From Rubricella sp038526735 (GTDB lineage Bacteria > Pseudomonadota > Alphaproteobacteria > Rhodobacterales > Rhodobacteraceae), in contig JBCBGM010000009.1 of assembly GCA_038526735.1 (NCBI GenBank), positions 5,157-69,156 on the forward strand: a stretch of DNA of 64,000 nucleotides, written 5' to 3'. The notes beneath the pieces were generated by a model. That model made no database searches, was not told where the DNA came from, and was given only the letters and a program-made list of their open reading frames with translations. The position numbers and the translations under genes were made by a program. Positions 25,326 to 34,803 of the stretch are shown piece by piece (the first letter of the stretch is position 1; each line of letters starts with the position of its first letter).

Positions 25326-26195
25326 TTGCAAACCCTGCGCAGCGCCCCGGACTACACTCCATGGACGGACCGGGTGCTCTCGCGCATTCCGGGCATGCGC
25401 CCGGTGGAGGGGCCGGTGTTTCGGCGGGATGAGTGTTTTGCAGGGCAGATGGCGCTGCGCGATCAATTGTACGATGAGCGTGCGGAGGAGATCAGCGCGT
25501 TGCGGCCCGAGGGGGCGGCGGCGCTGGACGAATGCTTGGGCGTGATGCTGGCCGAGTTGCGGGCCGGTGGGGAGTATACGGTTAATGACAGCGAGGTGCG
25601 GCGGCCGGATGGGGTGGTGGTCTCTCTCAGTGACCCGCTCGAAGCGCTGGCGCGGTTGGTGCAGGAGGATGTGCTGCTTCTGGAGGGGCCACGCGGCGAG
25701 CACAGGCTGATGGGGGGGACGCTGGCGTTTCCGTCGCGCTGGTCTTTGCGGCAGAAGCTGGGGCGCAACCTCTTGGGCATCCACAAACCGGTGACGTTTT
25801 ACCCCGATAACATCGCCCCGCGGGTGCAGCGCCTCTTTGATGCGATGCGGGCGGGGCAGGCGCTGTGGCGGATGAACTGGATCTTTTATCCGGTGCCTGA
25901 CCATTTCACCCCGGCGCATGAGGGCACCAAGCTCGAAAAAGGCTGGAGCGAGACCGACGCGCTCTACCTGCGGTGTGAACGGCAGACGTTGTTTCGGCTG
26001 CCAGAGACGGGGGCAGTCGTGTTTACCATCAAGACCGACATCTGCCCGATCGAGGCGGTTCCTCAGGAGGCCTTGGAGGCGCTGCCCGCCGCACTGCGCG
26101 CCTTGCCGCCGATTGAGGCGGACTACAAAGGCGTGGAGCATGTGCTCCCGCGAGTTGAGCGTGTGTTGGAGAAACTGCGCGCGTCTGTGCAGTAG
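25326..26195 (+). CDS. Haem-dependent oxidative N-demethylase-like protein (DUF3445)
   Basis: A 289-residue DUF3445 protein. Characterised members are subunits of dimethylamine monooxygenase or haem oxidative demethylases. Signatures include a YTPWTDRVLSRIPGMRP start, LVQEDVLLLEGPRGEHRLMGGTLAFPSRWSLRQKLGRNLLGIHKPV, the WRMNWIFYPVPDHF block and VFTIKTDICPIEA. The start is a TTG with GGAG about 8 nt upstream. No dmm partner genes or ferredoxin-like subunit are adjacent, so the reaction here is unconfirmed. It ends about 190 nt before the glnA terminator region, in which I see no further gene. Confidence 0.78.
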   Translation: MQTLRSAPDYTPWTDRVLSRIPGMRPVEGPVFRRDECFAGQMALRDQLYDERAEEISALRPEGAAALDECLGVMLAELRAGGEYTVNDSEVRRPDGVVVSLSDPLEALARLVQEDVLLLEGPRGEHRLMGGTLAFPSRWSLRQKLGRNLLGIHKPVTFYPDNIAPRVQRLFDAMRAGQALWRMNWIFYPVPDHFTPAHEGTKLEKGWSETDALYLRCERQTLFRLPETGAVVFTIKTDICPIEAVPQEALEALPAALRALPPIEADYKGVEHVLPRVERVLEKLRASVQ

Positions 26196-26333
26196 AGTCT
26201 AACTGGAAAAGTGGAGCAGGATTGTTCGAAAGGCTGAAGGTAAGTCTCAGCGGTCCAAGCCCCTCATTCAGCAGAAACACTTAAGACGTCGTAGGTCCTC
26301 CTCGACCTTCGGTTTCAGCAATTGCAGTCGGGC

Positions 26334-26364
26334 ACAAAAAAAGGGCGGCCCGAGAGCCGCCCTT
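26334..26364 (-). terminator. Rho-independent terminator of glnBA
   Basis: A perfect 9-bp stem (26341-26349 with 26356-26364), a 6-nt loop, and on the minus strand a run of T's (A's at 26336-26342 on the plus strand). It sits about 23 nt beyond the glnA stop. Confidence 0.88.
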
Positions 26365-26386
26365 AAGTCTGGGGAGAAACCGCTGA

Positions 26387-27796
26387 TTAGCAGCTGTAGT
26401 ACATCTTGAATTCCATCGGGTGTGGAGTGTGCTCGTAGGCGTAGATCTCTTCCCACTTGAGCTCCATGTAGCCCTCAAGCTGATCTTTGGTGAACACGTC
26501 GCCCTTCAGCAGGAACTCGTGGTCTGCTTCAAGCGCTTCCATGGCTTCACGCAAGGATGCGCACACCGTTGGGATGCCTGCGAGCTCTTCTGGCGGCAGA
26601 TCGTAGAGATCCTTGTCCGACGGATCGCCGGGGTGGATCTTGTTCTCGATACCGTCGAGGCCAGCCATGAGCAGGGCTGCAAAGCAGAGGTAGGGGTTTG
26701 CCGCCGGATCGGGGAAACGTGCCTCAACGCGCTTTGCCTTCGGGCTTTCGGCCCACGGAATACGCACACAGCCCGAACGGTTGCGCGCGGAGTAGGCGCG
26801 CAGCACCGGTGCCTCAAACCCTGGGATCAGGCGCTTGTAGGAGTTGGTGGACGGGTTGGTGAACGCGTTCAGCGTTTTGGCGTGCTTGAGGATACCGCCG
26901 ATGAAGTAGAGCGCCTCATCGGACAGGCCCGCGTAGCCGTCACCTGCAAAGAGCGGCTTGCCGTCTTTCCAGATCGACATGTTCACGTGCATGCCGGTGC
27001 CGTTGTCGCCCGCGATGGGCTTGGGCATAAAGGTGGCCGACTTGCCGTACGCGTGCGCCACGTTGTGGATGACGTACTTGTACTTCTGCAGCTCGTCCGC
27101 CTGCTTGGTGAGCGAGCTGAAGATCAGGCCAAGCTCGTGCTGGCAAGACGCAACCTCGTGGTGGTGCTTATCGACGGCCATGCCGATGCGCTTCATCGTG
27201 GAGAGCATCTCAGAGCGGATGTCTTGCGCGGCGTCGGTCGGGTTCACGGGGAAGTAGCCGCCCTTGATGCCGGGGCGGTGGCCCATGTTGCCCATCTCGT
27301 ACTCGGTGTCCGAGTTCCAAGATGCGTCAACCGCATCAACCTCGTAAGAGACTTTGTTCATCTCAACCGAGAAGCGCACGTCGTCAAAGAGGAAAAACTC
27401 GGCCTCAGGGCCCATGAATGCCGTGTCGCCAATGCCGGAGGACTTTAGGTAAGCCTCAGCCTTTTCCGCCGTCGAGCGCGGGTCGCGATCGTAGGGTGCT
27501 CCGGTGTCGGGCTCAACGATCGAGCAATGCAGGCAGACGGTCTTTTCTGCGTAGAACGGGTCAACATAGGCGGAAGCGACGTCGGGCATCAGCTTCATGT
27601 CGGATTCGTCGATCGACTTCCAACCTGCGATGGACGAGCCATCGAACATGAAGCCTTCTTCGATGAAGTCGGCGTCCACCTGGTCGGACATCACGGTCAC
27701 GTGCTGGAGCTTGCCGCGGGGATCGGTGAAGCGGATATCGACATATGCGACATCCTCGTCAGCGATCATTTTGAGCAGATCGTCGGTTGCACTCAT
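26387..27796 (-). CDS. glnA: Type I glutamine synthetase GlnA
   Basis: GlnA makes glutamine from glutamate, ammonia and ATP as a dodecamer. The 469 residues carry the family blocks FDGSSIAGWKSIDESDM, MGPEAEFFLFD, the metal-binding GDNGTGMHVNMSIWKDGK, NPSTNSYKRLIPGFEAP and the adenylylation loop DLYDLPPEE with Tyr398 as target of GlnE (encoded at 3.5-6.2 kb). The ATG at 27796 has AGGAG upstream. It follows glnB by about 43 nt. Confidence 0.97.
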   Translation of the reverse strand: MSATDDLLKMIADEDVAYVDIRFTDPRGKLQHVTVMSDQVDADFIEEGFMFDGSSIAGWKSIDESDMKLMPDVASAYVDPFYAEKTVCLHCSIVEPDTGAPYDRDPRSTAEKAEAYLKSSGIGDTAFMGPEAEFFLFDDVRFSVEMNKVSYEVDAVDASWNSDTEYEMGNMGHRPGIKGGYFPVNPTDAAQDIRSEMLSTMKRIGMAVDKHHHEVASCQHELGLIFSSLTKQADELQKYKYVIHNVAHAYGKSATFMPKPIAGDNGTGMHVNMSIWKDGKPLFAGDGYAGLSDEALYFIGGILKHAKTLNAFTNPSTNSYKRLIPGFEAPVLRAYSARNRSGCVRIPWAESPKAKRVEARFPDPAANPYLCFAALLMAGLDGIENKIHPGDPSDKDLYDLPPEELAGIPTVCASLREAMEALEADHEFLLKGDVFTKDQLEGYMELKWEEIYAYEHTPHPMEFKMYYSC

Positions 27797-27839
27797 TCCA
27801 GTCTCCTGTCTTGGGGGTCTGTTTTGTGGTGGTTGCGGA

Positions 27840-28178
27840 TTACAGCGCGTCGGCGCCGTCTTCTCCAGTGCGGATGCGGATGGCGTGTTGCACATCCAGA
27901 ACGAAAATCTTGCCGTCACCGATCTTGCCGGTTTTGGCGGCGCCCACGACAGCTTCGATCACGGGGTCAACCATCTCATCCGCGACAACGACCTCGACTT
28001 TCACCTTGGGTAGAAAATCCACCACATATTCAGCACCACGGTAGAGCTCGGTATGGCCTTTCTGGCGGCCAAATCCTTTCGCTTCCGTCACGCTGAGGCC
28101 TTGGATGCCAACCTCTTGGAGGGCCTCCTTAACATCGTCGAGTTTGAAGGGCTTGATGATAGCCTCGATCTTTTTCAT
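27840..28178 (-). CDS. glnB: Nitrogen regulatory protein PII
   Basis: PII senses 2-oxoglutarate and ATP/ADP and is uridylylated by GlnD; it controls GlnE and NtrB. The 112 residues match GlnB: MKKIEAIIKPFKLDDVKEAL at the start, T-loop GHTELYRGAEYVVDFLPK with uridylylation Tyr51, and the C-terminal signature GKIGDGKIFVLDV. Genes encoding it and glutamine synthetase form the glnBA operon, the usual alphaproteobacterial arrangement. It is divergent from the nnrE/nnrD gene with about 190 nt between the likely starts. Confidence 0.97.
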   Translation of the reverse strand: MKKIEAIIKPFKLDDVKEALQEVGIQGLSVTEAKGFGRQKGHTELYRGAEYVVDFLPKVKVEVVVADEMVDPVIEAVVGAAKTGKIGDGKIFVLDVQHAIRIRTGEDGADAL

Positions 28179-28367
28179 GCGCGTTTCCTCGGCAGTCTTT
28201 TCGGCTGTGCACGCGATGAAACATCCCCCCAAGGTGGTTGCAATCATCGCGCCGGGTGTGGCGTGGTGTTGATCGGCGGTTTTCGCTGGTGGTGGCTAAA
28301 ATTTAAGCAGTTTGGCGAACGGGTGGGCGGATTGAGGACATCAAGCGAGCGGGCACAGGTCTGTGAT

Positions 28368-30008
28368 GTGCTCACAAGTGCCGAGATGCGGCGCTTTGAG
28401 CGGCAAGCGATCGAGCGGGGCTGGGTCACCGGTCTGGATCTGATGGAGCGGTCCGGGCAGGGCGTTGTGGAGGCCATTCTGAACGAGTGGCAAGAGTACC
28501 GCGCGGCCCCGCAATCGGTCGCGGTGCTCTGCGGGCCGGGCAACAACGGCGGTGATGGGTTTGTAATTGCACGGCTTTTGCACAGCTTGGGCTGGGACGT
28601 GACGGTGTGGTTTTGGGGCGATGTTGAAAAACTGCCCCCTGATTCGCGCGTCAACCACGACCTTTGGGAAACGCTCGGAGCGGTTCGGCCCTTGGAGGAG
28701 ATGGCGTTTCGGAGCGCGCCCTCGCCGGCGCTCTATGTCGATGCGCTCTTTGGGATCGGGCTGAGTCGCGCGTTTGAGGGGGCGTTGCGGGAATTCGTGC
28801 AGCATCTTGCAGGGAGCGGCGGCGACTATATGCACTATCAGCCGCGGATGGTGTCTGTCGATGTGCCGTCCGGGCTCTGTGCTGATACAGGCGCGGTACT
28901 GGGCACGCCTGAGCCGTCGCCGGGCACTAGCGGTGGCCTCTTCGCCCGGCTCACAGTGACGTTTGAGCGGCCCAAGCCGGGGCACTTTTTGCTGCACGGC
29001 CCAATGATGTGCGGGAAGTTGGTTGTGGTTCCGCTTGGGGTTTACCGGGAGACCTCCGGTCGCAAGAGCACACGCGGTTTCTACGATCACGTCTTCGCGC
29101 ATTCGAAGGTGAGGGTGGCGGTTGCACCAGAAGGTGTTGAGCCTTTCACCGTATTTGAGCGCCCCCTCTCGCTGCAACGATTTGAGCGTTCGAACGCTCA
29201 CAAGTTCTCCCACGGGCATGTCATGGTGGTGGCCGGCGGCTCTGGGTTCGGAGGTGCTGCACGGCTCGCCGCGCGGGGGGCGTTGCGGATGGGGGCGGGT
29301 TTGGTGACGGTCGCCTGCCCGCAGGAGGCGCTCTTGGAGAATGCGGCACGGCTCGACGCAATCATGGTGCGGGCGTTTGACGACCTTGCAGCGTTTGAGG
29401 CGCTGATCACCGATCCGAAAGTCACCACGCTGGTGATTGGCCCGGGGCTTGGGCGCAGCGAGACTGCGCGCGAACAGGTGCTAGCCGTTCTGAAAACTGG
29501 CAAACCGTGTGTGCTCGATGCGGATGGAGTGTCGATGTGGGAAGAGGCCCAGGACGTGCTCTTTGAAGCGCTGCATGATCAGGTCATCATGACGCCCCAC
29601 GCAGGCGAGTTTGCGCGTGTATTTCCAGACCTCAGCGACGCCATGCAGCATCCGTACGGATCGACGCGCCCTCATCTCTCGAAAATCGAAGCCTGCCAAG
29701 CAGCGGCCAAGCGTGCCGGGTGCACGGTGCTGCTCAAGGGCCCTGACACCGTGATCGCGCGCCCCGATGGTCGCGTGCAGATCAATGCCAGCGCCTATGA
29801 TCGTGCGGCTCCGCAGCTGGCCACCGCCGGATCGGGGGATGTGTTGGCAGGGTTCATCGCTGGCAGGCTCGCGCAGGGCAGCACGGAGGCCGCTCTTGAA
29901 GCCGCATTTGCCCATACCGAATGCGCGCTGGCGTTTGGCCCCGGGCTGATTGCCGAGGATTTGCCCGAGACGTTGCCGCAGGTCCTCAGGCAGTTCGCTG
30001 CGCCCTGA
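28368..30008 (+). CDS. nnr: NAD(P)H-hydrate epimerase/dehydratase fusion
   Basis: A bifunctional repair enzyme for hydrated NAD(P)H. The N-terminal half (about 1-215) is the YjeF_N epimerase: LTSAEMRRFERQAI, LMERSGQGVV, VLCGPGNNGGDGFVIARLL, then DALFGIGL. The C-terminal half is the ADP-dependent dehydratase of the ribokinase-like fold: HKFSHGHVMVVAGGSGFGGAARLAARGALRMGAG, GPGLGRSE, LKGPDTVIA and TAGSGDVLAGFIAG. I choose the GTG at 28368 because it places the conserved LTSAEM at the start; a TTG at 28332 or GTG at 28323 is possible. The frame stays open well upstream, which is not coding evidence. Confidence 0.9.
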   Translation: MLTSAEMRRFERQAIERGWVTGLDLMERSGQGVVEAILNEWQEYRAAPQSVAVLCGPGNNGGDGFVIARLLHSLGWDVTVWFWGDVEKLPPDSRVNHDLWETLGAVRPLEEMAFRSAPSPALYVDALFGIGLSRAFEGALREFVQHLAGSGGDYMHYQPRMVSVDVPSGLCADTGAVLGTPEPSPGTSGGLFARLTVTFERPKPGHFLLHGPMMCGKLVVVPLGVYRETSGRKSTRGFYDHVFAHSKVRVAVAPEGVEPFTVFERPLSLQRFERSNAHKFSHGHVMVVAGGSGFGGAARLAARGALRMGAGLVTVACPQEALLENAARLDAIMVRAFDDLAAFEALITDPKVTTLVIGPGLGRSETAREQVLAVLKTGKPCVLDADGVSMWEEAQDVLFEALHDQVIMTPHAGEFARVFPDLSDAMQHPYGSTRPHLSKIEACQAAAKRAGCTVLLKGPDTVIARPDGRVQINASAYDRAAPQLATAGSGDVLAGFIAGRLAQGSTEAALEAAFAHTECALAFGPGLIAEDLPETLPQVLRQFAAP

Positions 30009-31074
30009 GCAAGGCCCGTGCCTCTCGGTCACGTAGGGTTGGGAGCGCGGGGCGGAGGGTGTGCCGCCCCGTTACAAACAGCTCCGGAAAGAGCATCCGC
30101 AACTCCGCGCGGGCGCTGTGATCAAGGCTTTGGAGGCTGTCTGCGCCGGGATAAAAACTCTCCGACAGCATCCCATCGACAAACACCAACGCGTGGCTGT
30201 CAAACAGGATGTGGATGTAGGCGAACGGGTCGAGGGATGTGTCTACGTAAATGCTCTCGCCATTCACCAAATCTTTGGCTTTGACCAAAACGCTATGACA
30301 GTCGAACAGGATCTCACAGGTGCCATCGCTGATCGCGACCCGGTGCTGCGGAGAGACGCGGGTGCGCCTGCTCGGTGTATTTGGGCCCAGCGCGTCTTTC
30401 TCAAAGACGATGGGGCGATACGGCTCTTGCGCGTGCAAGCGCGTTGCGGTCACGGGGCAGCGGCCAATCCAGCGGATGGGTTTGAGGCCGTGGTTTTGGG
30501 TGACCACGAGATCGCCCACGCTCAGCGCGTCGATCGGTTTTGCGCCAGTGGGCGTTAAGACCTGCGATCCGCTCACACAACAGGGCGGAAAGCCATAGGC
30601 GGTCGCAAGAAAGTTTGGGCCTTCGGAGGTGGAGGTGACGGTCAGGGTCACGCCGATGGGCGGATACTCCCGCTCGCCACCGATAAAGGCGATGCCCTCG
30701 CTTGTGCCAAACACCGGAGAGGAGTTCCTGACGTTGAACGCGACCAGCGTCTGGCTTTTGGTGGTGCCGTCGTCCGGGTCCGTCCACTCTACAGTGAAGG
30801 CGTATTCAGCCTCTACTCTTGTGCCGTCGCCGTAGGGGACGCCGTCAATTATTTGAGCGCCATCGAGAGTTTGACTGTTGTCACTGTCGCCAAAGCGACT
30901 GTCGTTGTCATCGACGAGAACTTCGTTCGAGGCCTTCTCGGTGATTGTGATGGTGGCCCCGTTCAGGTGCGAGCCATTGCCGCCCGAAAGACCATCGAGC
31001 CCATCACTGCCCGAGGCCTCCCCACTGATGGAGAGGGCCGATTCATCAAAAATCCAGATCGAATACGTCGGTAT
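29986..31074 (-). CDS. Hint-domain (hedgehog/intein-type) protein
   Basis: About 362 residues. The C-terminal half is a Hint module: CCVSGSQVLTPTGAKPIDALSVGDLVVTQNHG (about 170-200), ARTRVSPQHRVAI-like block (SRRTRVSPQHRVAIS) and a tail. The N-terminal half (PTYSIWIFDESALSISGGEA..., LDGAQIIDGVPYGDGTRVEAEY) is the region seen in secreted Hint proteins of Rhodobacterales. In this reading frame I find no ATG, GTG or TTG before residue ~120: the codon at the expected start is ATA (31072-31074). So either ATA is used, or the start has been lost and translation begins at the GTG at 30714. The end overlaps the nnr gene by 23 nt. Confidence 0.65.
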   Translation of the reverse strand: MPTYSIWIFDESALSISGEASGSDGLDGLSGGNGSHLNGATITITEKASNEVLVDDNDSRFGDSDNSQTLDGAQIIDGVPYGDGTRVEAEYAFTVEWTDPDDGTTKSQTLVAFNVRNSSPVFGTSEGIAFIGGEREYPPIGVTLTVTSTSEGPNFLATAYGFPPCCVSGSQVLTPTGAKPIDALSVGDLVVTQNHGLKPIRWIGRCPVTATRLHAQEPYRPIVFEKDALGPNTPSRRTRVSPQHRVAISDGTCEILFDCHSVLVKAKDLVNGESIYVDTSLDPFAYIHILFDSHALVFVDGMLSESFYPGADSLQSLDHSARAELRMLFPELFVTGRHTLRPALPTLRDREARALLRAQRTA

Positions 31075-31205
31075 TCCGGTGAACTCTGTGGGTTGCCCGA
31101 TTTAAGAGCCTGATAGCTTAAGAATACCTAAACCAGTAATCCCACTCTGACAGGTGTTATTCGCGCTCGCACTCGGAGGAGAGGTTTGCTAAGGCCCGCC
31201 GCAGT

Positions 31206-31290
<85 letters not shown>

Positions 31291-31295
31291 ACGCG

Positions 31296-32507
31296 TTAGC
31301 CCGGTTGAAACGTCGCCACAGAGGTGGGCCAGGGGTCGTCGAAGGGGGCTCCGCGCTTCCATGCGGCGATCTCGTCGGGGGTGCAGAAGCACTTGCGCAG
31401 CTCTGTGACGAAGATGTCGAGCTCATCCTCTTTGCCGATCACCGTGAGCCGGCACCGCCGGTCTCCGAAGTCAGGGTGGCGTTCGGTGAGTTTGGCGCGG
31501 AGTTGTTCCTGCTCCCAGTCGGATAGATTGAGGCTCTCATCCTCCAGCGCGCTGATGCGCCAGTAGTTGACAATGCCAAGCCCCACATTGCCGCCCGTTT
31601 GGTTCCACAGCAGCATGAGACTGTCGCGGGAGGGCAGCCAGAAAAAGCCTTTGCTGCGGTAAATCCCGACACCGAGAGCGGCGTTGTAGACGTCCCAGAG
31701 CCGCTGCGGATGAAAGGGGCGTGGATCTTCGATCACGCGGGTGCCGAGGGCGTAGGTCTCTGGCTGGGCCATGGGGGCGGCGGGGTGGTCTTTCTCCCAT
31801 TGGGTGAGCTCTGCGCCGAGCTGTGCGACGCGGTGATAGTCATAGGCGGGCATGTCGAGGACCGTCTCCAGCCGGAGGTTGCCCCATTTCATGGCGAGAA
31901 TATCGGCAAACGGGTTGAGCGGGTGCACCGCCGCACCGACCCGCTGCAACCCCTCCGGCGTCACGCGGTCACTTTTGCTCAGGAGCACGCGGTTGGCGAA
32001 CATGATCTGCTCTGCCAACAGGTTCTCCACCCCCCTTTGGCCATGCGCGAGGTTGGCGCTGGCGTTGGCGTGGAGGGAGCGGCCCTCGTCGTGGTCTTGG
32101 GTGAGCACGACGGCATCGACCACCGAGAGAAAGCCGCGCAGTTCCAGCGCTGGCATCGCCTTGATCCGCTCTAGGAGAGGCCAGGGGTGTGTGCTGCCGG
32201 AGGTCTCGATCAGCAGATGGGTGACTTCTCCGTCACTCAACACACGCGCCACTGCGGCGGCGAACTTCGACAGCCCGTCTGCCGCGCTGATGCTGCCGCT
32301 GGGGATCGAGGCGAAATACGGGCTGTTGCGAGAGATGACCTCGCTGGTGTCGAGGACAGAGCCGTCGATGTCGAGCGGGCTCATCTCATTGACGACAACG
32401 CCAAGTGTCACGTCAGGAAGAGCGCGGGCCTGCACGAGCAGGTTTTGCAGCAGTGTGGTTTTGCCCGCGCCGAGAAAGCCATTCAAGATCGTTGCAGGGA
32501 TGGGCAT
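31296..32507 (-). CDS. COG0523/CobW-family GTPase lacking the CxCC motif
   Basis: A 403-residue G3E-family metallochaperone-like GTPase. Walker A is GFLGAGKTTLL (K16), the switch region contains VVVNEMSPLDIDG, LIETSGSTHP stands for Walker B, and LLSKSDR for the guanine-specific NKxD. The CobW C-terminal domain follows (PFHPQRLWD, SKGFFWLPSR). In typical members a CxCC metal site follows the switch; here the aligned segment reads SGSISAADG (residues 70-78), with Ser/Ala instead of Cys. Genes: it ends beside tRNA-Leu, and the amidase gene lies upstream on the same strand. Confidence 0.87.
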   Translation of the reverse strand: MPIPATILNGFLGAGKTTLLQNLLVQARALPDVTLGVVVNEMSPLDIDGSVLDTSEVISRNSPYFASIPSGSISAADGLSKFAAAVARVLSDGEVTHLLIETSGSTHPWPLLERIKAMPALELRGFLSVVDAVVLTQDHDEGRSLHANASANLAHGQRGVENLLAEQIMFANRVLLSKSDRVTPEGLQRVGAAVHPLNPFADILAMKWGNLRLETVLDMPAYDYHRVAQLGAELTQWEKDHPAAPMAQPETYALGTRVIEDPRPFHPQRLWDVYNAALGVGIYRSKGFFWLPSRDSLMLLWNQTGGNVGLGIVNYWRISALEDESLNLSDWEQEQLRAKLTERHPDFGDRRCRLTVIGKEDELDIFVTELRKCFCTPDEIAAWKRGAPFDDPWPTSVATFQPG

Positions 32508-32546
32508 GGGCGGTCTCTGTTTTGGCAGTTGTTGGGTTTCAGGGCG

Positions 32547-33860
32547 CTAGGTAGCGCCAAATCCGTGCGCTTTCGCCCAATTCCACAGCCAAGCGGCGGT
32601 CTGGATCAGTTTGTTCTCTCCGCCGACTGGACCGATCACCTGCACGCCCATGGGCATCCCATTTTGTGCGGTGAGGAGGGGGAGGGTGATGGTCGGCACG
32701 CCCGCCATCGTCCACAGGCCGTTGTAGATGGAGTCTCCGGTGGTGCTGAAGCCCTCGGGTGCCGGGCCCAGCGCCGAAGGGCCGATCAGCGCGTCATGGT
32801 TGGCAAAGAGCGGCGCGAGGGCGGGGGCGAGGGTGCGTTGCTGTTCCAGAGCCGCAAGGTATTCGGTGGCGGGCAAGGCCTCACCATCGCGGATCGCGGT
32901 TTGGGCGGCTTCAGAGAGTTGTGAGGGGTCACGCTCGGTGTAGCGGCGGAAGTGGTGGGCCATTTCGACGAAGTTAATCTTGGCGCGGTTCTCGGTGACG
33001 GTCTCGAAGGCGGGGGGGAGGGGCGAGGCTTTTGCCCCCAGCGCCTCTGCCAACGCGGAGAAGGCCGCGACCATCTCGGAGTCGGCCTTCTCCCACGCGG
33101 GCTCTTGGATGACGCCGAAACGGGGGGGCGCTTCCGAAGGTGTTTGGAGATGGTCGAACAGGGCGGGTGTGTTTGCCCGCTCGATCAATACGTCGGAGAG
33201 AATGCCCGCGCCCTCCAGATCGCGGGCGAACACGCCAACGGTATCGAGGCTGTGCGATTGCAGCAGCACACCCTCTGACGGGATCGCGCCAAAACTCGGT
33301 TTCACGCCTACGACGCCACAGAAAGACGCCGGGCGCGCCACCGATCCGCCGGTCTGCGTGCCCAGAGCCAGCGGGATCATCCCCGCTGCCACCGCCGCCG
33401 CAGACCCGGCGGAAGAGCCGCCCGGCGTGTGTGCAGGGTTCACCGGGTTGCGCGTTTTGCTGGGGTTCATGAAGGCCAGCTCGGTCGTCACCGTCTTGCC
33501 AAAGATCAGCGCGCCAGCCGCTTTGAGTTTGGTCACAACTGTCGCGTCCGCGGTGGGGATTCGCCCGACATCAAGCTTGCAGCCGTTCTCTGTCGGGATG
33601 CCGGCGGTGTCGATCACGTCTTTGATGCCCACGGGCAGCCCGTGCAGCGGGCCAACCGGGCCATGCGCCGAGTGCTGTGCATCCAACGCTTCAGCGTCGC
33701 GCAGCACGGCGGCACGGTCCAGCCAGACCCAGGCCTGCACCTCTGGCTCGCGGGCGTCGATGCGGGCAAGGCAGGCCTGCGCGACCCCCACCGCTGTGAA
33801 AGAGCCATCCGCCAAACGATCCCGCAGCGTTGCGGTGTTGAGCTCTAGAATGCCCGTCAT
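32547..33860 (-). CDS. Amidase-signature family amidase
   Basis: A 437-residue member of the amidase-signature family, using a Ser-cisSer-Lys triad. Visible are the catalytic Lys in VGIKDVIDTAG (about residue 80), the Ser-rich signature GGSSAGSAAAVAAGMIPLALGTQTGGSVARPAS with the cis-Ser and nucleophile Ser, and GVKPSFG. This is not GatA, as the GatB/GatC partner genes are absent and the C-terminal part is short; its amide substrate is unknown. It lies upstream of the COG0523 GTPase gene and is divergent from the amidotransferase gene. Confidence 0.86.
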   Translation of the reverse strand: MTGILELNTATLRDRLADGSFTAVGVAQACLARIDAREPEVQAWVWLDRAAVLRDAEALDAQHSAHGPVGPLHGLPVGIKDVIDTAGIPTENGCKLDVGRIPTADATVVTKLKAAGALIFGKTVTTELAFMNPSKTRNPVNPAHTPGGSSAGSAAAVAAGMIPLALGTQTGGSVARPASFCGVVGVKPSFGAIPSEGVLLQSHSLDTVGVFARDLEGAGILSDVLIERANTPALFDHLQTPSEAPPRFGVIQEPAWEKADSEMVAAFSALAEALGAKASPLPPAFETVTENRAKINFVEMAHHFRRYTERDPSQLSEAAQTAIRDGEALPATEYLAALEQQRTLAPALAPLFANHDALIGPSALGPAPEGFSTTGDSIYNGLWTMAGVPTITLPLLTAQNGMPMGVQVIGPVGGENKLIQTAAWLWNWAKAHGFGAT

Positions 33861-33980
33861 GTGACCCTCCCACAGGTGTTGCGCGCACCCTTCAGAAATG
33901 ACGCGCGCGCGGATTGCAAGGCGCGGGGCGGGTTACGGTCGCCCGAAAAACGGCCTATGCGAAGGGCGAAAGGCCCGGTG

Positions 33981-34721
33981 ATGAAAAAACTGCTCGTTCT
34001 GCAATTGCGCCCTGAAACCGATGCCGCTGACGCGGAGTTTGCCTCGATCCTGAACAAATGCGCTTTGCCGGAGGAGGCCGCGCATCGCATTCGTGTGGAT
34101 CAGGAGGATATTCCCGTCGGCCTCAAGGTCACAGATTTTGCGGCGGTTGTTGTCGGGGGTGGGCCGGGGTGCGTGAGTGACCCGCCGGAGCAAAAGAGCG
34201 AGCTGGATGCGCGGATCGAGGCGCAGATTTTCGCTCTGATGCCGCAGATCACAGCGCTCGATCATCCGTTCATGGGGTGCTGCTATGGGCTCGGGATTTT
34301 GGCCAAACACCTGGGCGGAGAGGTCAGCAAAGCGCAGTATGGAGAGCCCGTGGGCACCGCGCAGTGCGTGGTGACAGCCGAGGCCGAGGCAGACCCGCTG
34401 TTGCAGGGCCTCTCACCGCAGTTTGAGGCCTTTGTCGGTCATAAGGAAGCGGTGCAGAGCGTGCCTGAGGTTGCCGTGCATCTTGTGGCCTCTGACACCT
34501 GCCCGGTGCAGATGATCCGGCATGGGCACAACGTCTATGCCACGCAGTTTCACCCCGAAGCGGATGCCGAGGATTTTGAGAACCGCATCCGCATCTACCG
34601 CAACCACGGCTATTTTCCGCCCGAGGATGCGGACCGGCTGATCGCGGCCTGCCATGCGGCTCAGGTCTCCGTGCCTGGAGAGATCCTGCGGCGGTTCGCG
34701 GTGCGGTATTGCGGGGCGTGA
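33981..34721 (+). CDS. Class I glutamine amidotransferase-like protein
   Basis: A 246-residue stand-alone GATase-1 domain of the GMP-synthase-like type. The nucleophile elbow GCCYGLGILAKHLGG (about 95) contains the Cys, and the catalytic His and Glu are in ATQFHPEAD. It starts at the ATG at 33981, preceded by AAAGG; the frame extends upstream to 33861 but that part overlaps the amidase promoter. Such enzymes hydrolyse glutamine or gamma-glutamyl amides, for instance in polyamine or ammonia channelling. The acceptor protein is unknown. Confidence 0.78.
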   Translation: MKKLLVLQLRPETDAADAEFASILNKCALPEEAAHRIRVDQEDIPVGLKVTDFAAVVVGGGPGCVSDPPEQKSELDARIEAQIFALMPQITALDHPFMGCCYGLGILAKHLGGEVSKAQYGEPVGTAQCVVTAEAEADPLLQGLSPQFEAFVGHKEAVQSVPEVAVHLVASDTCPVQMIRHGHNVYATQFHPEADAEDFENRIRIYRNHGYFPPEDADRLIAACHAAQVSVPGEILRRFAVRYCGA

Positions 34722-34803
34722 GGCTGCGCGCTGGGTGATTTCCTTTTGCCTTTGCGCGCGCAACCTGCTGAGTTTTGAATGCAACACAGCACAGGGGCCG
34801 GTT

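Noticed and set aside
26420..27448. 342-codon frame on the plus strand opposite glnA
   Set aside because: It is the antisense shadow of a certain glutamine synthetase gene; no ribosome site or domain is seen.
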